From NCBI GenBank assembly GCA_965644315.1, contig CBFFRQ010000084.1, forward strand, positions 1 to 64,000: a DNA stretch of 64,000 nucleotides. Direction: 5' to 3'. Shown in pieces: positions 1-10,152 of this stretch. The notes beneath the pieces were generated by a model. That model worked only from the letters and a program-made list of their open reading frames with translations. It was not told the origin of the DNA and ran no database searches. Source of the stretch: Caecitellus pseudoparvulus. Lineage: Eukaryota > Bigyra: Bicosoecida. The translations under genes and the position numbers were made by a program. Numbering within the stretch: position 1 is the first letter of the stretch; each line of letters begins with the position of its first letter.

Positions 1-78
1 CTAGCCGGCGCGGGGCCGAGCAACCGCGCTGCAAACCAGCCGCCGCAGCGGAGCTGTGAGAGCGCGGCAGGGTGCGCC

Positions 79-3000
79 ATGGCCAAGGCGAGCAAGGGGG
101 ACATAGAAAGCGTCGGCAGGACGACGGAGCACCCTGGGCACGCCATCATTCCTCGAAAACTGCTCCGGTGCGGCGCGTGGCATGCAGCGCTGCTGAGGCG
201 GTGGCCCCATGCACTCCCGCCCCGCCCCACAGCCCTTCCAAGCACCTCCTGTCATGGACCAAGTGCATCGTGGTAAAACAGGGCGCCACCTTCAAGTGCG
301 TGCCGCTGGCGCCGCCATGGGCCGATTCGCTCTCCCGCCCTGAAGGATGGTCGGGGCGAGTGCGGTATTTGACGCACGAAACGCTTCCCCTGTCACAGGC
401 TGTACCGTGAAAGCTCCAAGGCCTTCCTCATGGCTGCCGTGCGCCTGCAGGGCACCTCCATCATGCTGCTCAGCACTGGTCCCTCCTTCCCCGCTAACTG
501 GCGCTGGACGCCCCAGGATGCCGCTGCTCTGCTGGGCGGCGCTGGTGGTCGACATGGCTCTGGGCTGGTGCCGCCCGAGGGGGAGGGGGAGGGGGGTGAG
601 GGGGGGGCCTCCCAACAGGTGCGCGCCATGCGCCACGCAGCGGCGGTGGGCAGTGCCTTGGCCCTGCCCCCCCAGCAGCGGGGTGCGGCGTACTGCGCCG
701 TCCTGCGACCTGCCCTGACCCACCCCCTCCGCCAGGCGGCAGCGGCGACCAGCTCCGCCGCGGCAGGCGCAGGGGGGGAGGCAGACCAGGCGGAACACCA
801 GCACCCGTTCTTAGTGTCTGCATCGGCTGGGCGTGCTCTGGTGGCGCCGCCCCCCGGCTCCAACTCCAACTCCTGGTTCGCCCTGGAGCTCGTGTCCCAC
901 TGCGAGAACTGCGACGACCGACTCGGAAAAGGCGTGTGTTCCGGCTCCGCGGCTGCCGCAGAAGAGGCCCCGGCGCCCGCCCCTGCTCCGGCCCCGGCCC
1001 CATCCCCGGCTCCCGCCCCCAGCCCGCCCAAGAGCAGTGGAGTCTTCGCTGGCGCGCTGTCGACCCTGTCACGGACATTCGGCGGGTCAGGGCGCAGTGG
1101 GAAGATCACGCCACTGGCCACAGCCCCCCAGGAAGACCCCAAACCCACCCCCCTCGGCGCCACAGGCGGCACAGCCATGGTGCGGTCGGGGGGGCAGCTG
1201 CCCCCTGCGCGACCATCGCCGGCGCGGCGCTCCAGGTCGCAGCGACCTCCTCGCGTCCGGCAGTGCCTGGCGTTGATCGGGCAGTACGTGCGGTTTTTGC
1301 CCGAACCAGATGTGGACGTGCGGTGTCTAGCCGCCCACATCCCCCGAGTGTGGGCAAACGGCACTCGTGCTGTGTGGTGTCCCCGAAACCCCCGTGTGCT
1401 GTGGACGGGGTTTGTGCCGCGTCTGCTGGGGACCAATGTGCTGGCCCGGGGGGGCAGCGGCAGCCGCGCGCCCCACGCAGACATGGCCCCTGCACTGCTG
1501 GCGGCCAATGGCATGCGCCCACTGACTGTGCAGACGGCGGCGGCAGCGGCGCCGGCGTCCAGTGGACTGGGGCGGGGGGGGTCCGACTGGCAGCGCCCCT
1601 GCCACCTCCTATCCTCCGGGGAGTGGAACCCGCCCGGCAAGTCCTCTGCTGCGTTCGGACACAAGAACACCTACCCTTGGCGTGAGTCAGCTGTTCTGGA
1701 TTGGGAGGCGGAACAAGCCAAGGCCATGTCGGAGTCCCTGCAGACACCCGTTGCTCGCAGGCGCAAGGGTGACGCAGGGCGTTGGCCCACCCCCGCAGGT
1801 GACTCACAGGCACTAGCCACAGTGCCAGGGCACGCCCTGCGCCCTGTCCCCGGTTGGGTGGACGGGTCAGGGTCAGCGGAAGGCTCCAGTGCGCCGTCTA
1901 GCACAATGCGTTTCGCGTCGTCGGCCGTGAACGGCAGCAGCAGCGCCAGTCGTTCCGAGGCGGGTGGCGGCCCACCCCAGTCCTCACACCACACACCCAG
2001 CAAGCCATCAGGCATTGTGACAGCGACGGAGATGGCTGCCGTGCGCCAACGCCGCGCAGAGGCCGCTGCGGCAGCTGCTGCCTTCGACCAACACGTCGCA
2101 GGTGCCGAGCAAGGTGCAGTGCACGTGGGCCCACCCACGGCGGAGATGGTGCATTCCGGTCCCCCCAGTGGAGACATGATGCCGCCAGGGCGCGTGTACA
2201 GCTCCCGAACGCCGTCCTGGGTCTCTGACGGCTCCGACACGGCGTCGGTGCGGTCGAGCCACGCTGGCAGCATCGGGGGTGGAGCTGGCGGCGGCGGCGG
2301 CAGCCGCGTCCTGCCCAACTCCCGCCTGAACGCAGCACAGCGAGTGCGGCTGAAACGCCTCATGCTGGGCTTCACCGCGAGCTCCGACGGGCGCAGTCGC
2401 AGTGTCAGCGGCGGGTCGGTGGGGTGGGGCAGCACCATGTCCTCCTTCGACTCCGACGGCGTGTCGCCCGCCGCCCCAGACAGCACCACCGGCCACGCGA
2501 CGTTTTCGTTTGACGGAGGGGGTGACGATGGGGAGCACCACATGGGGCGCTTCGAGCCTATCGTGACGGCGTCGGCCCTGTCAGGTGGCGACGACGCAGA
2601 CGGCGAGGGCGGGCTGGATGCGGAATTTGAGGGGGACGGCGAGGACGGCGATGTCGTGCAGAGTCTGGAGGCGTCACGGGGCCTGGAGGGCGGCATGGGC
2701 GCACGCGGCCTGACCAGCGTCGCCAGTGCCCTCAGCGTCATCGCAGAGGCGGAGGACTCGCGCATGGAAGCGTCGCGGGACTGGGCCGGGCGGCGCACAA
2801 CGAGTGTCGGCGTGGGGCAGACGCGCGGCCTGCGGGCCTCCTCCGACATGGGCAGCAGCAGCGAGCAGCGCGCCGACTCAGACGTGTCTGGCGTGGAGGT
2901 GGTGCGGGACACATCTGGCTCCCTCGCCTCCGCACTGCTGCCCCAGCCCACCGACAAACCCGGCGCAGCACCCACGCCCATCACCGTGCAACCTGCCAAG

Positions 3001-3759
3001 TCCGACGTGCAGCCGCCCATGCAAGTGGTGCAGACAGACATGGTGCCGTTGCACTCGTCCAGTGCTGCGACTGCGACGCAGATGTCTGACGTCGCCACTG
3101 CCGTGCAGTCGTACACGTACGAGCCAGGGTGTGATCCAGTGCCGCTGGACACCACCCTGCTGGTGAACCGCCTGCCAGAGTGGAACCCCGCAGGGAAAAC
3201 GCTCACCATGAAGTTCCTGGGGTCCCGTGTCACGGGGAGCTCCTCGAGAAATTTCTTGATGGAGGTGACACCCAGCGGGGGAGGCGTGCAAGTGGCGGCG
3301 GCAGCGGCGGCAGCCAGTGGGGCGGTGGGGCGAGTGCGCCCCTCAGCCTTGGCCCGCATGCACGACGTAGCAGGGGGGGGCGCGGACGATGGCGATGTGG
3401 GGCAGGATGGGCCCATCCCCCCCCGCGTCGTGCGCCCACCCTCCGTGCCCAGTCTGCAGTTCGGGCGCCTGCAGGGCAACACGTACTCGCTGGATTACCG
3501 GCACCCCCTCTGCACGGCGCAGGCGTTTGCCATTTTCCTGGCCTCCTTCATGTGGAGCGTGAGTCCCTCCAGCAAGACCTCCTCCGGCAAGCGCCGCAGG
3601 GGCGCCACGGGGGGCCCGCCGGGCGACGGCGCAACTTCCGACGCCCAGCACACTCGCGGCGCGTCAGGCGACAGTGCGGCGTCAGATGCCTCGGGGCACC
3701 CTGTGCGGCACACAGATGTGACGGGCGGACACGGTGTGCAGCTGACGGTGAAAGGCTGA
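79..3759 (+). CDS. Tubby-like protein with a giant internal insertion
   Basis: Three exons are inferred: 79-167, 233-295 and 399-3759 (1,170 aa). Donors are gtgcgg and gtgcgt, acceptors cacag, and the phases agree. Joining exons 2 and 3 creates the Tubby opening strands: CIVVKQGATFKLYRES and then FLMAAVRLQG at residues 45-70. A LLGTNVLARGG stretch near residue 395 resembles the family's NFLGTxFxVYD. The closing strands are NRLPEWNPAGKTLTMKFLG (about 974) and LQFGRLQGNTYSLDY followed by CTAQAFAIFLASF (1070-1104). About 500 residues of Ser/Gly/Ala/Asp-rich, apparently disordered sequence separate the halves, so the protein is far longer than usual (about 400-550 aa). Tubby domains bind phosphoinositides and carry membrane proteins to cilia in animals; that role is inference here. 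Family assignment is fairly secure; the exact exon 1 start is likely but unproven. Confidence 0.75.
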
Positions 3760-3791
3760 TAGCGTTTGGTCCAGGCGGGGCGGCTGCGGGG

Positions 3792-5340
3792 TCACTTTGG
3801 CAAGGGCAGTGCCGTTTGCAGCTTGGCCAGCAACGCAGGCAACACCCACAGCGGCACCAGCCCTTCCCTTCGACAAGCGTCGGCCAGCACTGCATCTCCT
3901 TGCGCAAGCTGCAGGGCTTGTATCAAGGGGGCGCCCTCTTGCAGCTGGGCCAGACAGCGCTGCAAGGCTTGCAGCGTGTGCGTTTCACGCCCCGGCGGCG
4001 TTGGCGCAGCCTGCGTTTCCGCGTGCCCTGCCACGGCGCCTTGCAGAAGGGACAGTGCGATGGCGGTGAGCAGCCACGTCCACTGCTGCAGGTGCATGCC
4101 GACGTCTGCGCGCAGCATGCGCTCCACGAGGAACAGCCAGGCTGCGTCACGTGCTTCCTCTGCGACGCCTGCAGTGCGGCAGTCTTGAATGCGCTGCTGC
4201 ACGCGCCGTGACGTGGCCAGGAGGAACGCCGTGATGGCAGGCAGCGCCTCTGTGCCAAACCAGTTGTGATTGATGGACAGGCACATGTCCAGGTTCAGCA
4301 CTTGGTGGAACCACCCGCTCGGGACGAACATCGCGGTGCCAGGCGCCTGCACAGCGGCCCAGCAACGCTGCCACGGCACCGAAACGCTGGGCTGTGTGGC
4401 ACCGCCTTCATGTTCGCTGTGCGCCGCTGCAGCGAGCAGGAGGGCCTCTCGCAAGTGCTCTGGCAGGCCTTGTATGGCTTTTGGGTCCAGGTCTTGTGTG
4501 GCGTCGGCGATGAGCGGAATGCCGTCTCCGTCAGCCAAGTGCTGCGTTGCTGCAGGCTCCCACAGCAACCACAGCTTCCGCCCCGCGATCTGCGCCGACC
4601 ACGAGTGCGAAGCGATGATGTCATGGTGAATGGGTGTGAAGGAGCCCGCCTGGCCCAAGTACAGGAATTTGTAGTCGTCTTGGCCCGCGGGGGTGGCGCC
4701 TGCCATGGCTGGCGTTTCGCGCACAAGGCTGCGCACGACGTCGCCCGGCACGCCCCACGCCGCCGCGGCATCACCCTCACATGCTGCAGCCAGGAGACTC
4801 CCCACAGCACCCGACCACCACCAATTCAAATAGTCTTCCTGGAAAGCGACTGGCGTCGAGTAAGCTGCAGCTGCGGCCTCTCTGTGGTGCAGCGCGATGT
4901 GGCAGTCCTTCAAATACCGCGTCGGGACACCCGGCAAGGCAGGTGCACTGAAGAGGCGCAGTGCCTCCTTCACAGTGTACGTGTCCACACCCATCGCGTC
5001 GTACGCGATGGTCCGCCGATCTGCCGCACATTCGTGCAAGGGGCCACACGCTGTGCCGATGTCCTCCTCCACTGGGCCGGCACACACTGCGCCCTGAGCG
5101 TCGGCCCAGCGACCAAGGCAAGGCCATGCTTCTGCGTCCAATTCAAGGAGAAGCTGGGTAGGAAAGGAAAGTGTTAGTGGGGTGAGGCTGGCGCCAGCGC
5201 CGCCGGCAAAATATCGAGCCACGTACTGGCTTAAGCGGAACAACAAGCTCCTTCCATGCCGCCTCTGCATCTTTTCCATCAAGTGTCACGGTCGGAACTT
5301 CTTGAATAAAGCCAGCGCCGGCGTCGCAATCAGCAGCCAT
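3792..5340 (-). CDS. JMJD4: JMJD4-like 2-oxoglutarate/Fe(II) lysyl hydroxylase (JmjC)
   Basis: Two exons, 5227-5340 and 3792-5153, are joined across a 73-nt intron (gtacgt ... tacccag) that contains a CACTAAC branch-like site. The protein is 491 aa. A JmjC cupin is visible: FLYLGQAGSFTPIHHDIIAS holds the H-x-D iron ligands, SWSAQIAGRKLWLLW follows, and PSGWFHQVLNLDMCLSINHNW supplies the third histidine. The layout matches JMJD4, which in animals hydroxylates a lysine of the termination factor eRF1. The upstream PTRYLKDCHIALHH stretch fits the family's N-terminal part. The ATG at 5340 is preferred because its frame reaches the donor; an in-frame codon at 5433 would add 31 residues. Another JmjC hydroxylase of the same clade is the main alternative. 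Confidence 0.75.
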
Positions 5341-5514
5341 CGGCACGAAACGCCAACGAAACGCGAGCGAGGCCGAGGTCTGCCCAGTGCCGCAAAAGAC
5401 TCCGATGGGAAAGAGAACACCAAATATAGACATAAAAGTACCTGTTTGATAAAGTGGAAGCGCCCTTCTGATTGCCTAGCCCCTCCATGCCATAGGCTGG
5501 TTCGGAGTGCAGCG

Positions 5515-5521
5515 AAAAAAA
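5515..5521 (-). terminator. Pol III oligo-T terminator of the tRNA
   Basis: On the minus strand a run of seven T follows one base after the tRNA discriminator position. This is the expected RNA polymerase III stop signal. Confidence 0.75.
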
Positions 5522-5522
5522 G

Positions 5523-5595
5523 CACCTCACACGGGTCTCGATCCCGTGACCGTACGATTAAGAGTCGTACGCTCTACCAACTGAGCTAGCAAGGT
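5523..5595 (-). tRNA. tRNA-Lys (CTT)
   Basis: A 73-nt cloverleaf can be drawn with no intron. The acceptor stem is ACCTTGC with GTGAGGT (two G-U pairs). The D arm is GCTCAGTTGGTAGAGC. The anticodon stem TACGA/TCGTA encloses loop CTCTTAA, giving anticodon CTT (Lys). The variable loop is CGGTC and the T stem ACGGG/CCCGT encloses loop ATCGAGA. Discriminator is G and no CCA is encoded, as in eukaryotic nuclear tRNAs. The first T-loop base (position 54) is A instead of the usual T. Confidence 0.9.
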
Positions 5596-5643
5596 ATTTC
5601 ATGCTTGGGGAGGGAAAATTTGCGTAATTCATCACCATTTGCT

Positions 5644-8600
5644 TCATTGACTAGCCGCAGCACCTTCGAGTTCGCTCTGCTTCCGCTCAATGGCTTGGGG
5701 GGTGGGCGGCTCAGCACCCACCACTTCGGAAATCAGCTCGTCCAGCGCAAGCTTCTTGAAGCCCACTGCGCTGGTCTGCTTCTTCATGCCCCGCCGCAGC
5801 CACCTCAAGTGCGCCTCTGGCTCCGCTGAGCCAATCACGGACGCCACACGCAACAGCGCCTCCTCTACCGTGCGCATGCACCCTGTGACGTCCTCAGGTC
5901 CGTGTGGGGATGTTGGCTCCACGTCGCCACCGAGCAGGCTGCAGTAGGTGGCCTGTGTCACGGCACACAGCGGCAGGCCCGTGCTGGCTGCACTCTTCAA
6001 TTCGGGCGTTTCTTCGCCGGTCCACGACAGCCGAACACGCGCACTGGACTCCACTTTCTCCTTGAAACTGTACAGAGCGAGAGAAATGCGGTTCAGCAAC
6101 TGCACCGTGCTGGGAGGGCACGCGGAGCTGCCCAGCATGGTCAGCTCGCCCTCGGCAACGCTGACAAGCCAGTCAATCACCCGCCCCTCAAAACGCTCTT
6201 GCTCCGAGGGGCTGCCAGAGGACTTAAACCAGCCAGAACTAGCCTCGCCTGCACCTTCATCCACATCCTGCGCGGCGCCGTGCAGCTCCGCGTCATCGTA
6301 TTTCTCCTTGGCAAAGTCAGCTTGCCCAGCGAACGCAACGCCCCGCACGCCAGCCAGAATCACCTGCGCCAACTGCACAGCGCCCTGCCCCCCCCGCAGC
6401 AACTGCTCTCGCATGTGCCCACGGTCCACACCGGCACTCTTCAGCGCCTCCAGCGCCGCAGCCACGACGATGCACACCAACTGCCGTGCCAGCAATGCCT
6501 GCGCAGGCCCCTGCAATCGCAACGCACACGGCGAAGCCCATACAGCCCCCTGCCCCACCAGCGGCGACTGCAGGGCGTCTCCGTCCTCGCCATCGCTGCC
6601 GCCACCCACATCGCTGCCGTCTTCCGGCGTCTCCTCGCCGTGGTCTGCGCGAGGCTGCCGCACCAGCTCCTTGAACTGTGCGGGGTCCCACACCTTCACA
6701 AGCGCCATGAGCAGGCGACCAGCCGAGCTCGGGACGTGCGTCGTGTCCACAGCATGTGGCGACAGCCCGAGGGCAGTCAGCAGACTGAACGCCCGCAAGT
6801 GCTCGATGCGGCGCAGTGCCTCATAGCTGCCCGAAGCGCCGCCAAACCACCGCATGCCGTCGGGCGGGTCCAGCTCTTCAAGGGACGCCTCTGTCAGTTC
6901 ATCCTGTTCTCGGGCCACGATGGCCGTGGCCAGAACACGCGCGAACAGGGAGCCCGTGGCGTCCCCTGCCAGGCCGAACTGCTCGCCCTCCCCCTCGTCG
7001 CCGCCCCCTGCCAGAGTCACGTGCACCATGGACAGCGGAACACTGCCCTCATCCTCCTGCCCAGAGGCGGCACTGGACACCTGCCCTGACTCCCCGCCTG
7101 CCAAGTCCTCGGGCGACGTGCAGGGGTCTTCCGCCTGTCCGCTGCCATTGCGCAGGAGTGTCGTGACTTGCCCGGTGAGCGCTGCGTAGGGCGGGTGAGG
7201 CGGGTAGAAGGCCCACTTACCGGCGGCCCGTGTAGTGCTCAACCACGCATCCCGCCGCACCTCCCCGACTGCAGTCAGAACAGCGTCCATGGCCAGGGTG
7301 CGCAGGAGCTCCGACACGGCAACGTGTGTTCCGGACTCGCCCCACTTGTTCCAGGAGTCACTGTCGTCCAGCGCATGCAGCGTGTCCCATGTCGCCGGCA
7401 TCAGCCCACGCATGCACCCCCACAGCAAATCCAGGCGGTGCAACTCAGGCACGGCCGGGCAACCCTCCAACCCCGCCGCCTCTCCCCGCACCGCCTCCAC
7501 CTCGCACTGCTCAGAGACGTCGTGCAGGTCGTGGAATGTCACCTGCACGTTCTCCGCCTGCAGGCTGCTGACGCTGTTCGCGGCGGAAGGCGGCAGCGGG
7601 AACTGACTCGCCTTCGCGGAGTCAGCCGAGGCACTCCCACTCGGAACAGGCCGCGGAGGGGCGAGGCCGAACACTGAGCGCCCCCACTGGTTCGCACTTC
7701 GTAGTTCCGCCCTGGACACGTGGCGCTGGGCGCCGTACTCGCGATCTGCGATGAACTCTTGCCGGTGCCGTGCCTCGGTGTCATCGTTCAGGGCGAAATG
7801 ACTCAGGCGCCGAATGAGGTCCTTCCAATCCTGCCGTGGCGCTACCGACGCCCAGTTCTGCATGCACGGTGACGAGGCGTGCAGCAGCACCGCGGCACGC
7901 GCCATGCGTTTCAGGCTCTGTGCCAGCAAGATGCCGCGCTTGAACTGGCTCACGTTGGCAGGCTCAGCGACGTCCCCCAGACTGAGCGCAGGCAACACCA
8001 GGGCCATGTCCAGGTGCCTGCCTGTGCGCACAGCTGACGCCATGGCGATGGAGTTGTCGTACAGAATGCCTCGCAGGAGCTGCTCACGGACCCGGTGTGT
8101 GACGGCGCGGCGGTCCTCGCCGAAACCCTCCCCATTGGCCGCCCACAGCTCATTCACCCACGGGACGACGTGCATGGGGTGCAGGAAGATGGGCCGGCGG
8201 TGGGATCCAGGCGGTACTTCTGGCTCCAGGTCCATCAGGCTCAAGATGGACCGCATGGGGACGATGTCCACCTCGAACCAGTGGTGCACCAGGCGCCAAA
8301 ATGCCGCACACTCCCGCAGCTCAATGCTGACGAGCGGCAGCAACAGCTGCCGCATGGGGCGGTCCATGCCCAGCAACAACATGGCGTGCCTGGCCGCGCT
8401 CAGCATCTGTGACTCCCCGTATAGCCCCAGCAGGCGGTCCCAGCAGCCCACCTTGGCGTCCACGTGGTCGGGGGGCAGCGGCAGCCACGGCTCCTTGCCA
8501 CGTGGCTTCGCCACCAACACGTGCACGGGGCGCAGCAGCATGAAGCCGACGACGGCGTAGGAGACAGCAATGCCCCACAGGACAACGGAGATGACGCCGT

Positions 8601-9888
8601 TGGCCACGTCTTGGGGGTGGATGCAGGTGGCCAGCAGCGTGCAGGTGTGGGCGCCGCTGGGCAGAGTGAAGAGGCAGTCGAAAGACCCGCCCACATTCAC
8701 CAGGGCGAGGTCAGTGCTGCCACTGTCGTCTTCAGACCTGGGGATCGTCCCCGCCGCGCGCCCACACCGCAGCGCCAGGGGAATGTACACACTCAAACAT
8801 GCCAGCACAGTGTAGCTGATGGTGAGCAGGACCAGGAACCCACGAATGCCCAAGTGCCCGCAGCCCCGGCGAGCACCTGACATCCACAGGCAAGCACTGC
8901 CCGGGTACACTCGTTTGGGCTTGCATGCACACAACAGCCTGCGCAGCATGAGGAAGTACTGGCTCGTTGACGTCGCCATGGGCCAGTCCTTGCGCGCAGC
9001 GTACACCGGCGCAAGCAGAGCTGCAATGGCCTTGTGCAGCCGCACAGCCGCCAAGTTCCGCCGCACAAACTCGTCGTACACTTGCCGCCGCACAGGCATG
9101 TAGTTCAGCACGGCCCCCGGCGACGGGAACTTGGGCGGCGTGCGGGTCATGCTCGTGGGCTCGTCGCCCCGCTGGCCGAAACCGGTGAGGAGGGAGTAGT
9201 GCCGCTGCACCAGCAGCCAATTGCTGCCCTCCAGCACGGCAGACTCGCCTGAGGCGAGGTCGGCCAGCTGTTCTTCGATTTCGTGGAAATGTGTGCCCAG
9301 CTGCACTGTAATGGTGCCCAGCAAGCTCACCATGGCGTGTTTGATGAAGAAGTACAGCAGCGCCAGCGACAACTGCAGAAACGTCGCTGCCGCAGTGATG
9401 TCCACCATGGCAGCTTCAATGCAAGGGTATGCGTTCGGAACCAGGTGGGTGTGGGCCAGAGTCAAGTTGGTGCCGCCTGCGCCCGCCTGCGTGGCGTTGA
9501 CACCGCCTGGCAGCCGGGCTCCTGTCTGGGCCCATACCGGAAACGCATCCAAGTCAAAGCCACGGTCACTCCACGCACCCAGCGTCCCACCATCGGAGCA
9601 AGAGGTGGAAGCGGCTGCGGCAAAGAAAGGCCGTGTGCCCAGGGCGGTGCAGTCTTCAAAGGGCGGCAGCGGGTTTGCGCCGTAGCTGCTGTCGTCTGGG
9701 CCAAGCCCTCGCGCAGTGCACGTCGTCGAGTACGATTCGCGAAGGTACAGCACAGTGCCAAAGAGCGTTGCAGAGGAGGTGAGGGCAATGAGGCCAAACC
9801 TCTCACTCCACAGGAAGCGTGCATTGCCCTCCTTGGCGCTGCTGGTGCTGCTCACCAGCGCAGAAAGAGCTGCTCCTGCTGCAGCCAT
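5644..9888 (-). CDS. Orphan 1,414-aa multi-pass membrane protein
   Basis: This is a single uninterrupted frame. The earliest in-frame ATG is at 9888; the codon 30 bases further upstream is GTG. I do not recognise the family. A hydrophobic segment lies near residue 35 (GLIALTSSATLFGTVLYL), followed by a Cys-containing, probably lumenal region with N-glycosylation sequons (NLT). More membrane segments follow: LSLALLYFFIKHAMVSLL, GFLVLLTISYTVLACLSVYI and VVLWGIAVSYAVVGFMLL. The remaining roughly 900 residues are soluble, rich in acidic and Ser/Gly stretches, and end in a charged tail. No pore, kinase or ATPase motif is apparent. It lies downstream of the tRNA-Lys and shares a short spacer with the DIX-J gene. 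No function is proposed. Confidence 0.7.
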   Translation of the reverse strand: MAAAGAALSALVSSTSSAKEGNARFLWSERFGLIALTSSATLFGTVLYLRESYSTTCTARGLGPDDSSYGANPLPPFEDCTALGTRPFFAAAASTSCSDGGTLGAWSDRGFDLDAFPVWAQTGARLPGGVNATQAGAGGTNLTLAHTHLVPNAYPCIEAAMVDITAAATFLQLSLALLYFFIKHAMVSLLGTITVQLGTHFHEIEEQLADLASGESAVLEGSNWLLVQRHYSLLTGFGQRGDEPTSMTRTPPKFPSPGAVLNYMPVRRQVYDEFVRRNLAAVRLHKAIAALLAPVYAARKDWPMATSTSQYFLMLRRLLCACKPKRVYPGSACLWMSGARRGCGHLGIRGFLVLLTISYTVLACLSVYIPLALRCGRAAGTIPRSEDDSGSTDLALVNVGGSFDCLFTLPSGAHTCTLLATCIHPQDVANGVISVVLWGIAVSYAVVGFMLLRPVHVLVAKPRGKEPWLPLPPDHVDAKVGCWDRLLGLYGESQMLSAARHAMLLLGMDRPMRQLLLPLVSIELRECAAFWRLVHHWFEVDIVPMRSILSLMDLEPEVPPGSHRRPIFLHPMHVVPWVNELWAANGEGFGEDRRAVTHRVREQLLRGILYDNSIAMASAVRTGRHLDMALVLPALSLGDVAEPANVSQFKRGILLAQSLKRMARAAVLLHASSPCMQNWASVAPRQDWKDLIRRLSHFALNDDTEARHRQEFIADREYGAQRHVSRAELRSANQWGRSVFGLAPPRPVPSGSASADSAKASQFPLPPSAANSVSSLQAENVQVTFHDLHDVSEQCEVEAVRGEAAGLEGCPAVPELHRLDLLWGCMRGLMPATWDTLHALDDSDSWNKWGESGTHVAVSELLRTLAMDAVLTAVGEVRRDAWLSTTRAAGKWAFYPPHPPYAALTGQVTTLLRNGSGQAEDPCTSPEDLAGGESGQVSSAASGQEDEGSVPLSMVHVTLAGGGDEGEGEQFGLAGDATGSLFARVLATAIVAREQDELTEASLEELDPPDGMRWFGGASGSYEALRRIEHLRAFSLLTALGLSPHAVDTTHVPSSAGRLLMALVKVWDPAQFKELVRQPRADHGEETPEDGSDVGGGSDGEDGDALQSPLVGQGAVWASPCALRLQGPAQALLARQLVCIVVAAALEALKSAGVDRGHMREQLLRGGQGAVQLAQVILAGVRGVAFAGQADFAKEKYDDAELHGAAQDVDEGAGEASSGWFKSSGSPSEQERFEGRVIDWLVSVAEGELTMLGSSACPPSTVQLLNRISLALYSFKEKVESSARVRLSWTGEETPELKSAASTGLPLCAVTQATYCSLLGGDVEPTSPHGPEDVTGCMRTVEEALLRVASVIGSAEPEAHLRWLRRGMKKQTSAVGFKKLALDELISEVVGAEPPTPQAIERKQSELEGAAASQ

Positions 9889-10152
9889 GGGTGTGCGGAA
9901 TCTGCTCCAAGCTCCCACACGAGGCCAAGCTGCTCACAGCCGCACCCTGCTCCTAAACAGCAGGTGTAGCATGAAAATGGTATCAACAAGTTGTGCGTTT
10001 CATTTCGAACACAGAGGGGGGTGCAGGAATGTGCGCAAGTCGCGCAACTGCGGCTGCAGGCTGGAGCACTTGCAGCCAGGCAGACGGCTCCCAACCGCAG
10101 AGTGCCCACGTCTCACCAACCCACGGTGCCTTCCTTGCCCAGCCCACGGCGC

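Noticed and set aside
393-1670. Long antisense frames across the tubby, PH-RCC1 and other large genes
   Set aside because: They are shadows caused by GC-rich codons: low-complexity translations, no domains, and they oppose frames with recognisable homology.
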